NCBI RefSeq assembly: GCF_007752345.1
Contig: NZ_CP036299.1
Location: 1,364,001-1,428,000 of the forward strand
Length of the DNA stretch: 64,000 nucleotides
Source of the DNA: Planctopirus ephydatiae
Lineage (GTDB): Bacteria > Planctomycetota > Planctomycetia > Planctomycetales > Planctomycetaceae
Direction of reading: 5' to 3'
The notes beneath the pieces are model-generated. The model was not told where the DNA came from. It did no database searches and worked only from the letters and a program-made list of their open reading frames with translations. The position numbers were made by a program, and so were the translations under genes. Positions 36,647 to 47,906 of the stretch are shown piece by piece; the first letter of the stretch is position 1; each line of letters starts with the position of its first letter.

Positions 36647-37696
36647 TTAGTTATCAAGCGAAGCAATCTGACCATCGCTGCGACCGCCTAATCTTTGCCA
36701 CGTTGTGTTGTCAATATTGTCACTTGCAAAACGGACAGCACCGTCAGCCATGAGAACATGCACACCGCCTGTATGTCGACTTCGAGCGGTATAAACTCCA
36801 ATATTGTCGGTCGACCAGCAACCGCTGCATGCCACACAATTAGGAAAGATAGAGTTCGGATTATAAACCGTGTTGAATACGGTCTGCCCACCAGTGCCGA
36901 CAGCCCAGTAAATCTGCTCTTTCAAATTTCCTGACCGGCGATGCACAGACCCCGTCGCTGAAGCAGCATCAGAAAGAGCTTTGCAGGCCGCCCCCAGAGC
37001 CTGCATTTGGGTCTGCGTGGGAAAGGACAGATTGATGGTGCTGAAGTCACTTGGCCCCCAGCTTTCCGCGAGTTTCGAATCGGGTGAACCACTGCCCGAG
37101 GCAATCTGCTCGCTGGCGGCGATGGTGTTCGAGGTCCCATCGGTAATATCACCAATTCTCACTCGGGAGCGAAAGTTAAAGACACCCACTTGCTCCGCAA
37201 TTGGTACACCACCCCGCAAAGCACCACTGAAGCCCCAGTAGAGGGTCGGGCCTGCGCTGACCACATAGCTGTTTCCACCACCGCGAGGATCGCTCGGCCC
37301 TTGATCAGATGGGCATAAGAAAACCGGTATTCGGCGAGTAATCATTTGCCAGTTGGGAGTTCCTGCGCCGGATTCATTCACGGCCAGTGAAAAATCAAGA
37401 TCTCCAGTGATGTTCGCCTGCTCAAAATAGGGCAACAGCATCGAGTGAGCACTCCAGCCCCAGAAGGAGTTATCACCGGTACTGCGAGTTTCAAAGTTCG
37501 CACGAGGAAACATGTTGTAGACATCGTGATAATTGTGAATCGCGAGGCCGAATTGCTTGAGGTTGTTTTTACAAGCAGACCTTCTGGCCGCTTCGCGTGC
37601 CTGTTGTACCGCGGGGAGCAATAAGGCAATCAGAATGGCAATAATCGCAATGACCACGAGCAATTCAATCAAGGTGAAACCATGTTTTTGCCGCAT
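36647..37696 (-). CDS. DUF1559 domain protein with prepilin-type N-terminus
   Basis: The 349-residue protein has the prepilin cleavage/methylation motif GFTLIELLVVIAIIAILIALLLP at residues 6-28, the tail AVQQAREAARRSACKNNLKQ, and the closing DG motif in HVLMADGAVRF. DUF1559 proteins are abundant in planctomycetes; their type IV pilus/secretion-type role is presumed, not proven. It is a single copy here with no pilin machinery gene beside it. The hairpin near 36535 lies beyond its 3' end. Confidence 0.93.
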   Translation of the reverse strand: MRQKHGFTLIELLVVIAIIAILIALLLPAVQQAREAARRSACKNNLKQFGLAIHNYHDVYNMFPRANFETRSTGDNSFWGWSAHSMLLPYFEQANITGDLDFSLAVNESGAGTPNWQMITRRIPVFLCPSDQGPSDPRGGGNSYVVSAGPTLYWGFSGALRGGVPIAEQVGVFNFRSRVRIGDITDGTSNTIAASEQIASGSGSPDSKLAESWGPSDFSTINLSFPTQTQMQALGAACKALSDAASATGSVHRRSGNLKEQIYWAVGTGGQTVFNTVYNPNSIFPNCVACSGCWSTDNIGVYTARSRHTGGVHVLMADGAVRFASDNIDNTTWQRLGGRSDGQIASLDN

Positions 37697-37908
37697 ACGC
37701 TCTCTCCAGTCGCCAACAAAAAAATGAACAAATAGACAAGTCGTTAGACATCATTGACATCATCAATGGGAATGGCAACTAAAAACAGGTCAATCATTAC
37801 ACGGTGCGACGAATTTACGCGGATTGCATCGTTGAGAACTTCGGATCATTCCAATGGATGATCAAAGCAGTCAGGTTGTGAGCAGGTATTCCGAACGTCA
37901 CGACAAGG

Positions 37909-40900
37909 TTATCTCGAAACGCCATCATCGTGGCTGAACAACAGCAGGATGACCTGGGTGAGAGCGGCGTGCTGAGCCGGAGAGACTTTGCCTGAGGCTG
38001 GCTTCTCGCCGATCTTTAAGAGTTCGGCTGCCGTCTCTGGCTGAGATTGATAAATGGCCACCTGCTGCTCGTAAAATGCCAGTAGCAACTCCAATTCGCG
38101 AGAACTCGGTTCGCGTGTGAGAAGTGACGTATAGGCGACTTTCACCCGATCAGCAGGAGCTGCATGCGCAAGGCTGAGATTTTCGGCATAAACTCTCGCG
38201 GCCTCGATGAACTGGGGATCGTTCATCAACACCAGTGCCTGGAGCGGCGTGCTGGTGCGCTCGCGTTTGGCAATGCAGCTTTCACGGCTCGGGGCGTCAA
38301 AAGTGCTCATGGATGGTGGCGGCAGAATCCTCCGCCAGAATGTGTACATACTCCGGCGGTAAAGGTGCTCTCCTCCCACTTTGGGATAGCTTTTTCCTGT
38401 CCCCGCTTCTTCCCATAATCCAGCCGGTTGATAGGGGTAAACGCTGGCCCCCCCCACTTTTGTGATCAAGAGGCCACTCACCGCAAGTGCCTGATCGCGG
38501 AGCATTTCCGAGGAAAGTCGAAACCTGGGCCCACGAGCCAGTAATCGATTTTCAGGATCTGCCAAATAGTAGGCGACATCGACCGGGGTTGCCGATCGCG
38601 CATAGGCATCCGAAAGGACAATCTGCCGGAGAGTGTGCTGAAGATCCCAACCATGATCCATGAAATCGCGTGCTAACCAGTCGAGGAGTTCGGGATGGCT
38701 CGGAAGCGCTCCCTGGCTGCCATAATCCTCCGGGGTGGCCACCAACCCTCGCCCAAAAGCAACTTGCCACAAGCGATTGACGGCCACACGAGCTGTCAGT
38801 GGGTTGGCATCATCGACCAGCCAATTGGCAAGGCCCAGTCGATTGCGTGGCCATTCGGCTTTCAACGAACCAATTGCCTGCGGGACATCCGGCTGCACGA
38901 CTTCGGCCGGTTGAAGATATTCACCGCGCTTGAGCAGATGGGTGGGTCTCATGCCGGGAAGCTCTTCCATCACCATGATCTGTTTGACGCGAGTGATGAA
39001 GTTGTCTTCTGCTACTCGAGCGGAGGCGAGTTTGGAAAAGGCCTCCTTCCATTCAGGTTGAGCCCTGAGCCAGTGAAGTGGTCGCGAGGAGTTTTTTGCG
39101 AGGGAAAGATTTTCTACTGTCGATTCGGCCAGTTGAGCAACTTCGGCCTGTGACAATTCCACCTCAAAGACCTTGAGGTCATCAAGCTGTCCTTGGGCGA
39201 AGCCGATATCTCGAAAGCGGGCACCCAGTGATAGAGATAAACTTCCAGCAGCCGAATCGCCCCATTCGGATCGATGGCGGATATCGCGCGTGAGTTTATC
39301 GCGCTCGACAACCAGCGAAAGTGGCTGGCCATCGAGATAGATCTGCACACCGGAGGCTTTGCTGGAACCATCATAAGTGATGGCCACATGCGACCATTGA
39401 CCCAGCGGTAAAACGTTGGGAGCCTGAACTCGAATGGCATTTCCTGGCCAGAAATGAATGAGTGCAAACGTGGGTCGGCCTTCATCGAGCGTGAATGCAT
39501 AACCTCGGAAGGCAGAGTCTTCAGCCGCTTGTGAACAATGAGCAACAACCATGCGGGGTTTATGCTCAGTGGGCTTCAGCCACATGGAAAGGCTGAACGG
39601 CGAGGTTCTGGCAAAGTTCCCCACTTCTTTAAGTTTGTATTCGTCGTCGCCACTGAACTCGATCGCCTGGCCACGATCTTGTCCGCTCGCGGTCTTGCGA
39701 CTGTCGACCAGCTTGTTAGTGCCGCCCGGTGAAATACCCTCAAAATCAAACTGAGCGACCGGTTCAACTGGTTGAAGTGGCGTGAGTTCCTCTTCGGCGT
39801 TGACCTGTGACTGCTCACGCTGAACGAGCAACCGGCTCTCGATATCTTTCAAAGCTGTGGCGGCCTGCTGGATTTCTTGCAGCAGTTTTTCGTGCTGTGC
39901 CTGCTGCCCATCGGCATAGAGTGGCATGGCGGGCGTGGGGGCCGTTTCTGTGAAATGCGAGTACAGGCCGTGCTCGTCGATATTCGCGAAGAAAGCACTG
40001 AGTGCGTAAAACTCCTTTTGGGAAATCGGATCGTACTTATGGTCATGACAGCGGCAACACTCCATGGTCAGACCTAGTGCCGCAGTACCAATCGTTCGCA
40101 CGCGATCTGAGACATATTCGATACGAAACTCTTCTTCGACACTGCCCCCTTCATTTGTTTGCCGATGGAGACGATTGAAAGCGGTTGCCAGCTTTTGATC
40201 TTGTGTGGCCTCGGGAAGCAGATCTCCAGCGACCTGCCACTTGAGAAAATCGCGGTAAGAAAGATTCTTTGAGAAGGCGCGAATCACCCAGTCGCGCCAG
40301 GGCCAGACATGCATTTCCCGGTCGGCCTGATAGCCGAAAGTGTCGGCATAGCGGGCGAGATCGAGCCAATCGTTAGTCATCCGTTCGGCATAGGCAGGCG
40401 TTGTAAACAGGCGATCGACCGCAACTCGGCGAGTTTCAGGAGAATCGGCCAGCGAGAGAAACTGCTCGATTTCGGCGGTTGATGGGGGGAGTCCCGTGAG
40501 GTCCAGCGTGACGCGACGCAGCCAGGTCAGTCGTGATGCCGGAGGAGATGGTTGCCAGCCGACTTCTGCCAGGCGGGCTTCAACGAACTGGTCAATGGGC
40601 TGCTTCTCAAGAAATTTCGATTGAGTTTCTGCAGGTATAGAGATTGTTTTGGGGATGGGAATAAAGGACCAATGAGGCTGATACTCGGCTCCTTCGAGCA
40701 CCCATTGTTTCAAGGTGGCCTTTTGAGTCGTCGAAAGAGGTTTCTTCAGTGAGGGAGGAGGCATGACCAGATCGGGATCGTCGGATGAGATCCGTACCAG
40801 CAACTCGCTCTGGTCCAGTTGATCGAGTTGAATGGCTTTTGCCCGGACGGCTTCTACTCGTTGATCGAGTCTTAAGCCGGCGGCCCGGGTGGCACTATCC

Positions 40901-41115
40901 GGCCCATGGCAATGAAAACATCGATCAGAGAGAATCGGACGAATATCGCTATTGAACTGCAGCTTCTTAGACGTTTGAAGATGTGCAGGAAGCTTTGGAG
41001 GATTTTTTTCATCCTGGCCCTGTGCTTTTTGGACTTCCAGGTTGCTGGAGGCAATCACTGTCGCAATCAGCAGTGTGGTCAGGTTGCTGATTAAAAAACG
41101 ATAGAGAAAAGGCAT
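37909..41115 (-). CDS. DUF1549/DUF1553 protein with c-type heme motif and LamG-like domain
   Basis: This has about 1068 residues: an export signal ([20 protein letters not shown]), a planctomycete cytochrome c domain with CFHCH near residue 67, DUF1549 (about 150-360), a LamG-like jelly-roll region ([14 protein letters not shown] and [15 protein letters not shown]) at about 440-640, and DUF1553 (about 730-1040). The group is thought to act on polysaccharides outside the cytoplasm; the enzymatic step is unproven. DUF1501 genes often pair with it, but none is adjacent. I start at ATG 41115, which makes the first residues a signal peptide; the frame is open to 41355. Confidence 0.9.
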   Translation of the reverse strand: MPFLYRFLISNLTTLLIATVIASSNLEVQKAQGQDEKNPPKLPAHLQTSKKLQFNSDIRPILSDRCFHCHGPDSATRAAGLRLDQRVEAVRAKAIQLDQLDQSELLVRISSDDPDLVMPPPSLKKPLSTTQKATLKQWVLEGAEYQPHWSFIPIPKTISIPAETQSKFLEKQPIDQFVEARLAEVGWQPSPPASRLTWLRRVTLDLTGLPPSTAEIEQFLSLADSPETRRVAVDRLFTTPAYAERMTNDWLDLARYADTFGYQADREMHVWPWRDWVIRAFSKNLSYRDFLKWQVAGDLLPEATQDQKLATAFNRLHRQTNEGGSVEEEFRIEYVSDRVRTIGTAALGLTMECCRCHDHKYDPISQKEFYALSAFFANIDEHGLYSHFTETAPTPAMPLYADGQQAQHEKLLQEIQQAATALKDIESRLLVQREQSQVNAEEELTPLQPVEPVAQFDFEGISPGGTNKLVDSRKTASGQDRGQAIEFSGDDEYKLKEVGNFARTSPFSLSMWLKPTEHKPRMVVAHCSQAAEDSAFRGYAFTLDEGRPTFALIHFWPGNAIRVQAPNVLPLGQWSHVAITYDGSSKASGVQIYLDGQPLSLVVERDKLTRDIRHRSEWGDSAAGSLSLSLGARFRDIGFAQGQLDDLKVFEVELSQAEVAQLAESTVENLSLAKNSSRPLHWLRAQPEWKEAFSKLASARVAEDNFITRVKQIMVMEELPGMRPTHLLKRGEYLQPAEVVQPDVPQAIGSLKAEWPRNRLGLANWLVDDANPLTARVAVNRLWQVAFGRGLVATPEDYGSQGALPSHPELLDWLARDFMDHGWDLQHTLRQIVLSDAYARSATPVDVAYYLADPENRLLARGPRFRLSSEMLRDQALAVSGLLITKVGGASVYPYQPAGLWEEAGTGKSYPKVGGEHLYRRSMYTFWRRILPPPSMSTFDAPSRESCIAKRERTSTPLQALVLMNDPQFIEAARVYAENLSLAHAAPADRVKVAYTSLLTREPSSRELELLLAFYEQQVAIYQSQPETAAELLKIGEKPASGKVSPAQHAALTQVILLLFSHDDGVSR

Positions 41116-41561
41116 GGGCAGGCTCGCGAGAGGGATGGCATTTGATGGAGGGAGGCAATTCAATATCAGCGGTTCGATTCGGATCTGAATGCGGGTGGAG
41201 GAGTAGGTGATTGTTCGAAATTCAATCATGAAATCATGAGTTGCCTCGATGTATCTATCTGTAGAGGTTGACCTTACAGCATTCTCCAGTATTGCTGACA
41301 GCTGATTCGATGCCGGAGTCGCAGGAACTCTCTGCCAACACACTGAACAGAACAATGTGACTATGTTTATTCAATCGAAAACGTCTGTCCAAAAGCAATG
41401 GTGTCTTTTTGATCAGATTTGAAAGTCGTTACGATTGAAAGTCTGTGACAGAAAGTTAGACTATTCATCATCAATGATTGGGAAAAACCAGGGTTGCTCC
41501 CCAGTTCGTCGCGACGGCTGGATGTCCCGAGAAGTATCGGGTGGAGCGAAGAGGAACAGAA
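41116..41561. other. divergent intergenic region before rpsO
   Basis: No gene is supported. It must hold promoters for rpsO and the DUF1549/DUF1553 gene. No hairpin stands out. Confidence 0.4.
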
Positions 41562-41831
41562 ATGTCGATCACAAAAGAGCGTAAAACACAGGTTATCAAG
41601 GACTTCCAGCGATCAGAGTCAGATACTGGCTCGCCTGAAGTTCAGATTGCTGTGCTGTCTTCACGAATTGCCGAGCTGACCGAGCATCTGCGCAGCCACA
41701 AGAAAGATCACGCCAGCCGGCGTGGTTTGTTGATGCTGGTGAGCAAGAGACGACGGCAGCTCGATTATGTGAAGGCGAAGTCTCCAGCCAAGTATTTTGA
41801 GCTGCTCGAACGACTGAGTCTCCGCAAGTAG
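41562..41831 (+). CDS. rpsO: 30S ribosomal protein S15
   Basis: The 89-residue protein matches S15 end to end: [59 protein letters not shown] and [19 protein letters not shown]. It binds 16S rRNA early in 30S assembly. GAGGA is 6 bases before the ATG at 41562. It precedes pnp, an old pairing found in many bacteria, but a terminator and about 870 bases separate them here. Confidence 0.98.
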   Translation: MSITKERKTQVIKDFQRSESDTGSPEVQIAVLSSRIAELTEHLRSHKKDHASRRGLLMLVSKRRRQLDYVKAKSPAKYFELLERLSLRK

Positions 41832-41840
41832 TTTCAATAT

Positions 41841-41878
41841 CCGCCTCGACTCATCCAGAGTTCGAGGCGGTTTCTGTT
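41841..41878 (+). terminator. terminator after rpsO
   Basis: CCGCCTCGA (41841-41849) pairs with TCGAGGCGG (41862-41870), followed by TTTCTGTT. Confidence 0.85.
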
Positions 41879-42702
41879 GAGACGGGTGGTTTTACAGAAT
41901 GATTAGGCCTTGCAGGAGAATTTGCAGGGCTGGTTAGTTCAGGTTCTCAGTGAAGTTCAGATTCTAGCACAGATGCAGTAGTCAGAAGTGACTGATGAAT
42001 CTGTGCGATCGCAGTAAGAAGTACTGTCTGGTTGCTTGCGAAGATTTGCAACCAATGAAAACGACATGCCTGTCTGGGGCATCTCGTTTCTGCGGTCGAC
42101 AGTCAGGGTATGGGCATTCCGGTTTTGCAGCAGAGTCAGACCTCCTGTTCGATTGTGCGATTGATGCCGCAGCACCAGCAATTAGGGCTGGCGAGCTCAA
42201 GTGCCCTGTCGTCTCATGATCGGGGATTTGCCGCAGGCTCTTTGTCTCGACGCTCACTGCCTCAACTCTCACTGGCATTTCGCACGAAGATTAAGCCATT
42301 GGCTCAGAGCCTCTGGCTGGGCCAATCGAGTCTGAGCCAGTTATCAACAGGCTTTATTGCCAGTCTGACTTGTCTCTCGATGGGCAAGCGAAACAGCTTG
42401 TGGCAGACAAACTTCAGCCAGAAGTTTGCCAAACCTTCGACATGTCGATTTCTCGACAGTGGCGGTTTCCAGCCAAATCACCAGTTCCAGGTAATCGGCT
42501 TTTCCGACCAGACAAAGACCTGCAGAGAGAGTGACTTCACTCGCCTGAAGGTGATAAGTCATTTCCCGTCAAAGACCATCTGGCTCAAAACCAGGGGTGA
42601 ATCTGCAGCCAAAGCAATGGCTCAAGTTTCGCTCCAGAGCCTGTGTGTATGAATACAAAAGTTGTTTGTTGAAAAGTGTTTGTTGTTGAAGGATTGAAAC
42701 GT
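41879..42702. other. long gap between rpsO and pnp
   Basis: About 820 bases. A frame of 180 codons (42110-42652) is open but reads as low-information sequence with many Ser and Gln and no motif, and I do not accept it. The pnp promoter and leader should lie here. No structured RNA is recognised. Confidence 0.4.
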
Positions 42703-44814
42703 ATGAAAGTTACTGTAGAGCGTCAGTTTGCAGGTCGCACCTTATCCATCACTACCGGCGAGTTAGCCAAGCAGGCTGCTGGTGCTGTGACAATTCAATA
42801 TGGCGAAACAATGGTTTTCGTCGCTGCTCAGAATGGTCCTTCCCGCCCGGGGACAGATTTCTTCCCATTGACCTGCGACTATCGGGAGCGTCTGGCTGCC
42901 GCTGGGAAGTTTCCTGGTGGATTCATTAAGCGAGAAGGTCGGCCGACACTTCGCGAAGTGCTGACCAGTCGCCTGACAGATCGTCCAATTCGGCCACTCT
43001 TCCCGGAAGGGTACATCGAAGAAGTACAGGTCATGTCGAACGTCCTCGCCTCAGATGGCGTGAACGATCCCGATGTGTTGTCGATTATTGCTGCCAGTGC
43101 CGCTCTTTGCCTCGCTCCGGTTCCCTTCCAGGGGCCACTGGCCGCTGTGCGGGTGGGCTTGATCGATGGTGAATTCATTCTCTTCCCGACTCAGGAACAG
43201 ATTGCCGATTCCGAACTGGATCTGGTGGTGGCAGGTACTGAGAAATCAGTGCTGATGATTGAAGGTTTCGGTAAGCAGCTTCCCGAAGATCAGATGGCCG
43301 ATGCCATTATGTTCGGGCACCGGACCATCGTTGAATTGTGCCAGTTGCAACTGGAACTGGTTGCGAAGTCGGGCCGCGAACGATTTGTGCTCCCTGCTCC
43401 CGAAGCGAATCCTTTCGAAGCGATTCTGCTCGAAAAGGCCTATGCTAAACTGCGTGAAGTCAAGCAGTCGAGCGTCAAGAAAGAGCGTAGCAGCCAGACA
43501 TCGGCCTACAAGAAAGAACTTCTTGCCGAATTCTTTCCCAATGATGCCGAAACAACGGCCAATGGTCTGACGAAGACTCAGTTCTTCGCCGCCTTTTATG
43601 CAGTTGAAACTAAGGCTGTGCGTGATCTGATTCTCGACGGCGTGCGTCTTGATGGACGTAAGCACGACGATCTGCGCGCAGTCAGTTGTGCCGCCAGTGT
43701 CTTGCCACGAGTGCACGGCTCTTCGCTCTTCACACGGGGTGAAACTCAATCGCTCGCCACAGTGACATTGGGAACGATTCGCGATGTCCAGCGTGTCGAA
43801 GGGCTCTTTGGTGAAGAAGCCAAAGCCTTTATGCTCGACTACTACTTCCCGCCTTACTCAGTCGGTGAATGTAAGCCTTTGCGTGGCCCTGGTCGTCGCG
43901 AATTGGGTCATGGGGCTTTGGCTGAACGATCCGTTGCGAGCGTTCTGCCCTCGCCGGAAAAGTTCCCCTACACGATTCGAGTGATTTCGGACATTCTCGA
44001 ATCGAACGGATCGAGTTCGATGGCTTCGGTCTGCAGTGCAACTCTGGCACTGATGGACGCCGGTGTGCCCATCAGCCAGCCAGTGGCCGGGATTTCGATT
44101 GGCCTGGTGAAGTCTGCTGATCGATTCATTCTCCTGACAGACATCATGGGTGATGAAGATCATTTTGGTGATATGGACTTCAAGGTGGCCGGTACTCAGA
44201 AGGGCGTAACTGGTATCCAGCTCGACCTGAAGATCGATGGCATCAGCGAAGAAATCGTGCGGGCGACACTCGAGCAGGCCAAGAAAGCCCGTATTGAACT
44301 GCTCAAGACAATGCTCAGTGCCATTCGTCGGCCTCGCCCCGAGATTTCGACACACGCACCAAGACTGCTTCGCACCAAGATCGACCCCAGCAAGATCGGT
44401 CTGCTGATCGGGCCTGGCGGCAAGAATATTCGAGCCATTCAGGAACAGACCGGTGCGACAATCGACATCGAAGATGATGGGACTGTCGTTATTGCCAGCA
44501 GTTCGAGCGTAGGTGCCGAAGACGCACTGGCCCGAGTCGAAGCGATTGCTGAAGAGATCAAGGTCGGCCGGGTCTATAACGGGACGGTCAGCTCGATCAA
44601 GGATTTCGGTGCCTTTATCGAAATCGCTCCGGGCAAAGATGGGCTCTGCCACATCAGCGAACTCTCGGACGGCTTCGTGAAGAATGTGAACGAAGTTGTC
44701 CAGGTGGGCGAGAAGATTCAGGTGAAAGTCATCGCCATCGACGAACAGAACCGTGTCAAGCTTTCGCGTAAGGCTGTATTGGCTGATGAAGCCGAGAAGC
44801 CAGCCGCTGAGTAA
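42703..44814 (+). CDS. pnp: polynucleotide phosphorylase
   Basis: The 703-residue PNPase has two RNase PH domains (about 10-140 and 320-460; SLFTRGETQSLATVTLG and DEDHFGDMDFKVAG in the second), a KH domain near 555-615 (GLLIGPGGKNIRAIQEQTGA) and an S1 domain near 620-690 (GRVYNGTVSSIKDFGAFIEI). It degrades RNA 3' to 5' using phosphate and can add tails. I start at ATG 42703 because AAGGA lies 9 bases upstream and conservation begins there. Confidence 0.98.
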   Translation: MKVTVERQFAGRTLSITTGELAKQAAGAVTIQYGETMVFVAAQNGPSRPGTDFFPLTCDYRERLAAAGKFPGGFIKREGRPTLREVLTSRLTDRPIRPLFPEGYIEEVQVMSNVLASDGVNDPDVLSIIAASAALCLAPVPFQGPLAAVRVGLIDGEFILFPTQEQIADSELDLVVAGTEKSVLMIEGFGKQLPEDQMADAIMFGHRTIVELCQLQLELVAKSGRERFVLPAPEANPFEAILLEKAYAKLREVKQSSVKKERSSQTSAYKKELLAEFFPNDAETTANGLTKTQFFAAFYAVETKAVRDLILDGVRLDGRKHDDLRAVSCAASVLPRVHGSSLFTRGETQSLATVTLGTIRDVQRVEGLFGEEAKAFMLDYYFPPYSVGECKPLRGPGRRELGHGALAERSVASVLPSPEKFPYTIRVISDILESNGSSSMASVCSATLALMDAGVPISQPVAGISIGLVKSADRFILLTDIMGDEDHFGDMDFKVAGTQKGVTGIQLDLKIDGISEEIVRATLEQAKKARIELLKTMLSAIRRPRPEISTHAPRLLRTKIDPSKIGLLIGPGGKNIRAIQEQTGATIDIEDDGTVVIASSSSVGAEDALARVEAIAEEIKVGRVYNGTVSSIKDFGAFIEIAPGKDGLCHISELSDGFVKNVNEVVQVGEKIQVKVIAIDEQNRVKLSRKAVLADEAEKPAAE

Positions 44815-44859
44815 TCTTTGGCTGAACAGGTCAACCCACGGGTTTCCTTAAAAAATGAC

Positions 44860-44896
44860 AAAGCCCGGCAAGCACAAATTGTGTTTGCCGGGCTTT
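44860..44896. terminator. bidirectional terminator between pnp and the sigma gene
   Basis: AAAGCCCGGCAAGCACA (44860-44876) pairs with TGTGTTTGCCGGGCTTT (44880-44896), with one G-U pair and a 3-base loop. T-rich and A-rich flanks serve the two convergent genes. Confidence 0.88.
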
Positions 44897-44978
44897 GCTG
44901 CTTAACCACAATCGTTCTGTGACAAGGTCTCGCGACTGAATCGCTGCCGTCAGGACTGACGACGACTTGATGATCGGC

Positions 44979-46640
44979 TTAGATCCCGGGGATATCGAGA
45001 CGTTCATCAGTGGCAATACGCTTCAACTTCTTCAAAGCGCGGGCCTCGATTTGTCGAATTCGTTCTTTCGTGACACCTAAACGATGCCCGACCTGTTCGA
45101 GAGTTTGCGGTTGCTGGCCAGTTTCCAGGCCATAGCGATGCATGATGATATCGCGTTCTCGCAATTCGAGCTGTCCCAGAATTCCCATGAGGGCTTCCCG
45201 CTGACGATAGTTCACGATTTCGTCTCGGAACTGATCGGTGCGCGGATCCATCGACTGCACAAAGACTTCTTCGCTCCCTGTTCGGAAACGATCGAGCCGA
45301 GTGTTCTCAGCGGGAATCGATCTGGCGAAGTTCTTCATGATGGCCCACGAGGCGTAAGTGGAGAACTTAAAGCCGCGTGTGTAATCAAATTTTTCAATCG
45401 CCTTGATGAGAGACATATTCCCATCACTGATCATCTCAAAAAAATTGGCTGTCGGATGCGAGTGCTTTTTGGCAATCGACACGACCAATCGCAAATTGCT
45501 GCGAATCAGGAAGTTCTTGATCTCGGTTGATCTGGCGAGCAGCGATTCAATTTCATCCATGAGCTTCACGCGAGGCTGCGCTAACGAAATCGTTTTGCGC
45601 AGATTGTCAGCAGCAAACTTCAGGTAATTCATTTTGCGGAAGTAATGATGCTCCTGCTCCCGGGTCAGCAGTGGAGTGGTATACAAGCTCGCCAGATAAG
45701 GAGGCAAACCGGGTGGTGGCTTAGTTACTCCCTGATCGATAACAGCGGGCGGTTCTTCAGACTCGATCGCTTGAGCTGCTTCCTTGTGAAATTCGGGCGC
45801 ATCCATGTAATCGATCGAGCGACTCAGGAGATGCCGGGCTCTCACTTCGGCAATTGTTCGATAAAGACTCGACTTGGTCCGCTTGAACTTCGTTGCGAGA
45901 TCTTCGACAGCCACACCCTGATGGTAGGCCTCGTAAACTTCTTCGCGTTCTGTTAGTGAAAGCACATCGGAATCATCGGGAAACAATGCGATCTCGGGCT
46001 GTTCTCGATCAAAATCTTTCAACATCAGGCGAATCGTTTCGGGAGAACGATGGAACTTCCTGGCCAGCCGACGATTGATTTCTGTCGGGCCGGCACCGAA
46101 GCGTGCCAAACGCCTGGCACGACCAAGAATCATCCGTCGTTCATCCTCCGTGACATGGCGAAAATTCCCCACACGGCCGATGTCTTCGTGATTGGCCTCC
46201 ACAAATTGATCCACCGATGACCTGAGAAAGGCCACTCGCTTACGACCACCAAAGAGGAATTTGCGACTGATCAAGCCACGATCCCGCCAGCGGTCAACGG
46301 TTTTTGTGCTCACGTTATACTGTCGGCTCACATCTTCGACGGTCAGCACATCTTCAGTCATCTGCTCTGGGCGTAGTTCAATCGACTCCGACAGGTCTTC
46401 AATAAAGACCCGCAGATCATGCAGCAGATCAGACCCGGTGATGAGCAGATCCGGGTATGACTCAGGTCGATACGAAGTCACTTCCTGACAGACTTTCTGC
46501 CACGGATATTCAATCTGCGGATCGACACGATGAGCCAGCCGTTCAGCACGTTCAAGCTGCTGCAGGCGGACATCGCGAGGTGAATAACGCATCTGCTGTT
46601 CGGCCAGAAGTCTCAAGGCCGGATGGCGGTAATTCGACAT
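44979..46640 (-). CDS. sigma-70 family factor with N-terminal HTH segments
   Basis: The 553-residue protein has group 1/2-like sigma regions at its end: region 2 (RSNLRLVVSIAKKHSHP and FDYTRGFKFSTYASWAI) and region 4 (LEQVGHRLGVTKERIRQIEA). In front, at about 99-148, is a MerR/excisionase-like winged helix (LTVEDVSRQYNVSTKTVDRW, then SSVDQFVE). Two more HTH-like segments follow near 185-212 (TEINRRLARKFHRSPETIRL) and 240-270 (EDLATKFKRTKSSLYRTIAE). No region 1.1 is seen. It should bind core RNA polymerase and direct promoter use; the extra HTHs may bind DNA or partners. AAGGG is 6 bases before ATG 46640. Confidence 0.87.
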   Translation of the reverse strand: MSNYRHPALRLLAEQQMRYSPRDVRLQQLERAERLAHRVDPQIEYPWQKVCQEVTSYRPESYPDLLITGSDLLHDLRVFIEDLSESIELRPEQMTEDVLTVEDVSRQYNVSTKTVDRWRDRGLISRKFLFGGRKRVAFLRSSVDQFVEANHEDIGRVGNFRHVTEDERRMILGRARRLARFGAGPTEINRRLARKFHRSPETIRLMLKDFDREQPEIALFPDDSDVLSLTEREEVYEAYHQGVAVEDLATKFKRTKSSLYRTIAEVRARHLLSRSIDYMDAPEFHKEAAQAIESEEPPAVIDQGVTKPPPGLPPYLASLYTTPLLTREQEHHYFRKMNYLKFAADNLRKTISLAQPRVKLMDEIESLLARSTEIKNFLIRSNLRLVVSIAKKHSHPTANFFEMISDGNMSLIKAIEKFDYTRGFKFSTYASWAIMKNFARSIPAENTRLDRFRTGSEEVFVQSMDPRTDQFRDEIVNYRQREALMGILGQLELRERDIIMHRYGLETGQQPQTLEQVGHRLGVTKERIRQIEARALKKLKRIATDERLDIPGI

Positions 46641-47336
46641 GATCGGCCCTTTCATTTCTGGCCCGAGGATATTGGATTCAAAAACCTGGAATTCGTTCAA
46701 ACAAAAAGTATTCAACAAAGGCGATTGTGGATTTCCCTCAGGAAAGACATTTCATGGAGGTTTTCTTCAGGACGGTCGTCCATCGAGACAGTTGTTCCAT
46801 TATGAACCGATGAACGTTGCAATCTGTCTCACTCCGTTCAATTTTCGCTGAAAGATCGCGACAGAAACCCGTCCTTCCTACCCCTTACCATTGAGAGTGC
46901 AGATTTCAGGCCGGAAAAGCCGCATGCCGGAACATCTGAGAACCCCACCTGTCTGAAAACCATGCTTGAAGCCGAGTTGTGTGTCTGACCCATGTTGTCT
47001 GGTCGTCAAACTCTCTTCCCTTCTCTACGAACGAATACCTGACATTACTGGATCATCTTTCGCGCTGAGAAAGAATTCTGAAGTCAGAAAAGAGTTTCCG
47101 TCCGTAACGACGCAACGGCAGATCAGTGGGTTAACCGAGTCGTGGCCTCAGCACAGACACAACAAATGGTTTGCGACGTCTTCATTCCAGGAAATAAGCC
47201 TCACTTTTGACACGTCACGCTCAGAGAGGTTCGCGGAGAATGTCATCTGATCTCAACCTGCTCAAATGCCATTGACTGTGATTTGATGACAAAGTGATTT
47301 GCTGACAAAGCCGTCATCTGTTGAGGCGGAACGACT
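46641..47336. other. gap upstream of the sigma gene
   Basis: About 700 bases holding the sigma gene promoter. Short open frames on both strands show no family features. No RNA gene or strong hairpin is seen. Confidence 0.4.
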
Positions 47337-47801
47337 TTAATCTTCTGCCAGAACTTCGCCGGGTTTTTCGAGGTAAGAAGGGCGTGTCTGATAGAACAAG
47401 GCTTTTCTTTCGCCAGGAAGCGTGAAGTCAAAACCACACTTTCTGAAGAAATCCTCGGTCGAAGTAATCGCCAGAACTTCGAACACATTCTGTTCCCGTG
47501 CTCGATCAATCACAGCCTGCACCACGGCACGACCGACGCCGCGCCCTTGATAGATGGGACTGACCGCCAGACTTCGCAGCTCTCCGAGTTTGGGTGAATA
47601 AATTTCTAAGGCGGCAAAACCGGCAATTCTGCCGCCAATTTCTGCGATAAAGCCATGCTTGGTAAGAATTTCAAGTTCGTCATGAGTTCGCGGCAACAGT
47701 CGGCCGACGGCGACAAAGGGTATCAGAAACTCGGCCAGCGCCGGCACATCGGCCGGCAGTGCCTGCCTGACAGTCAGTTCGGACATTCCTGTTTCACTCA
47801 T
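47337..47801 (-). CDS. GNAT acetyltransferase, ArgA-like
   Basis: The 154-residue protein carries VSPIYQGRGVGRAVVQAVID for acetyl-CoA binding, with LGELRSLAV before it and TSTEDFFRKCGFDF after. The latter resembles the acetyltransferase domain of N-acetylglutamate synthase (first step of arginine synthesis). No arginine gene is near, so the substrate assignment is only likely. The start could be 47801 or 47786; neither has a good ribosome-binding site. Confidence 0.8.
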   Translation of the reverse strand: MSETGMSELTVRQALPADVPALAEFLIPFVAVGRLLPRTHDELEILTKHGFIAEIGGRIAGFAALEIYSPKLGELRSLAVSPIYQGRGVGRAVVQAVIDRAREQNVFEVLAITSTEDFFRKCGFDFTLPGERKALFYQTRPSYLEKPGEVLAED

Positions 47802-47906
47802 GACGTATGAATACCCTCGATTCCGCATCAGCCGAAAGTCTTGAATGCGATCGCTGCTTTATCGTCAAAAAACTTCAGGCCAGCAATCGTCTTCAGTTCT
47901 CAATCA

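Noticed and set aside
42110-42652. 180-codon frame before pnp
   Set aside because: No motif, biased to Ser/Gln/Leu, and no ribosome-binding site; likely noncoding leader.
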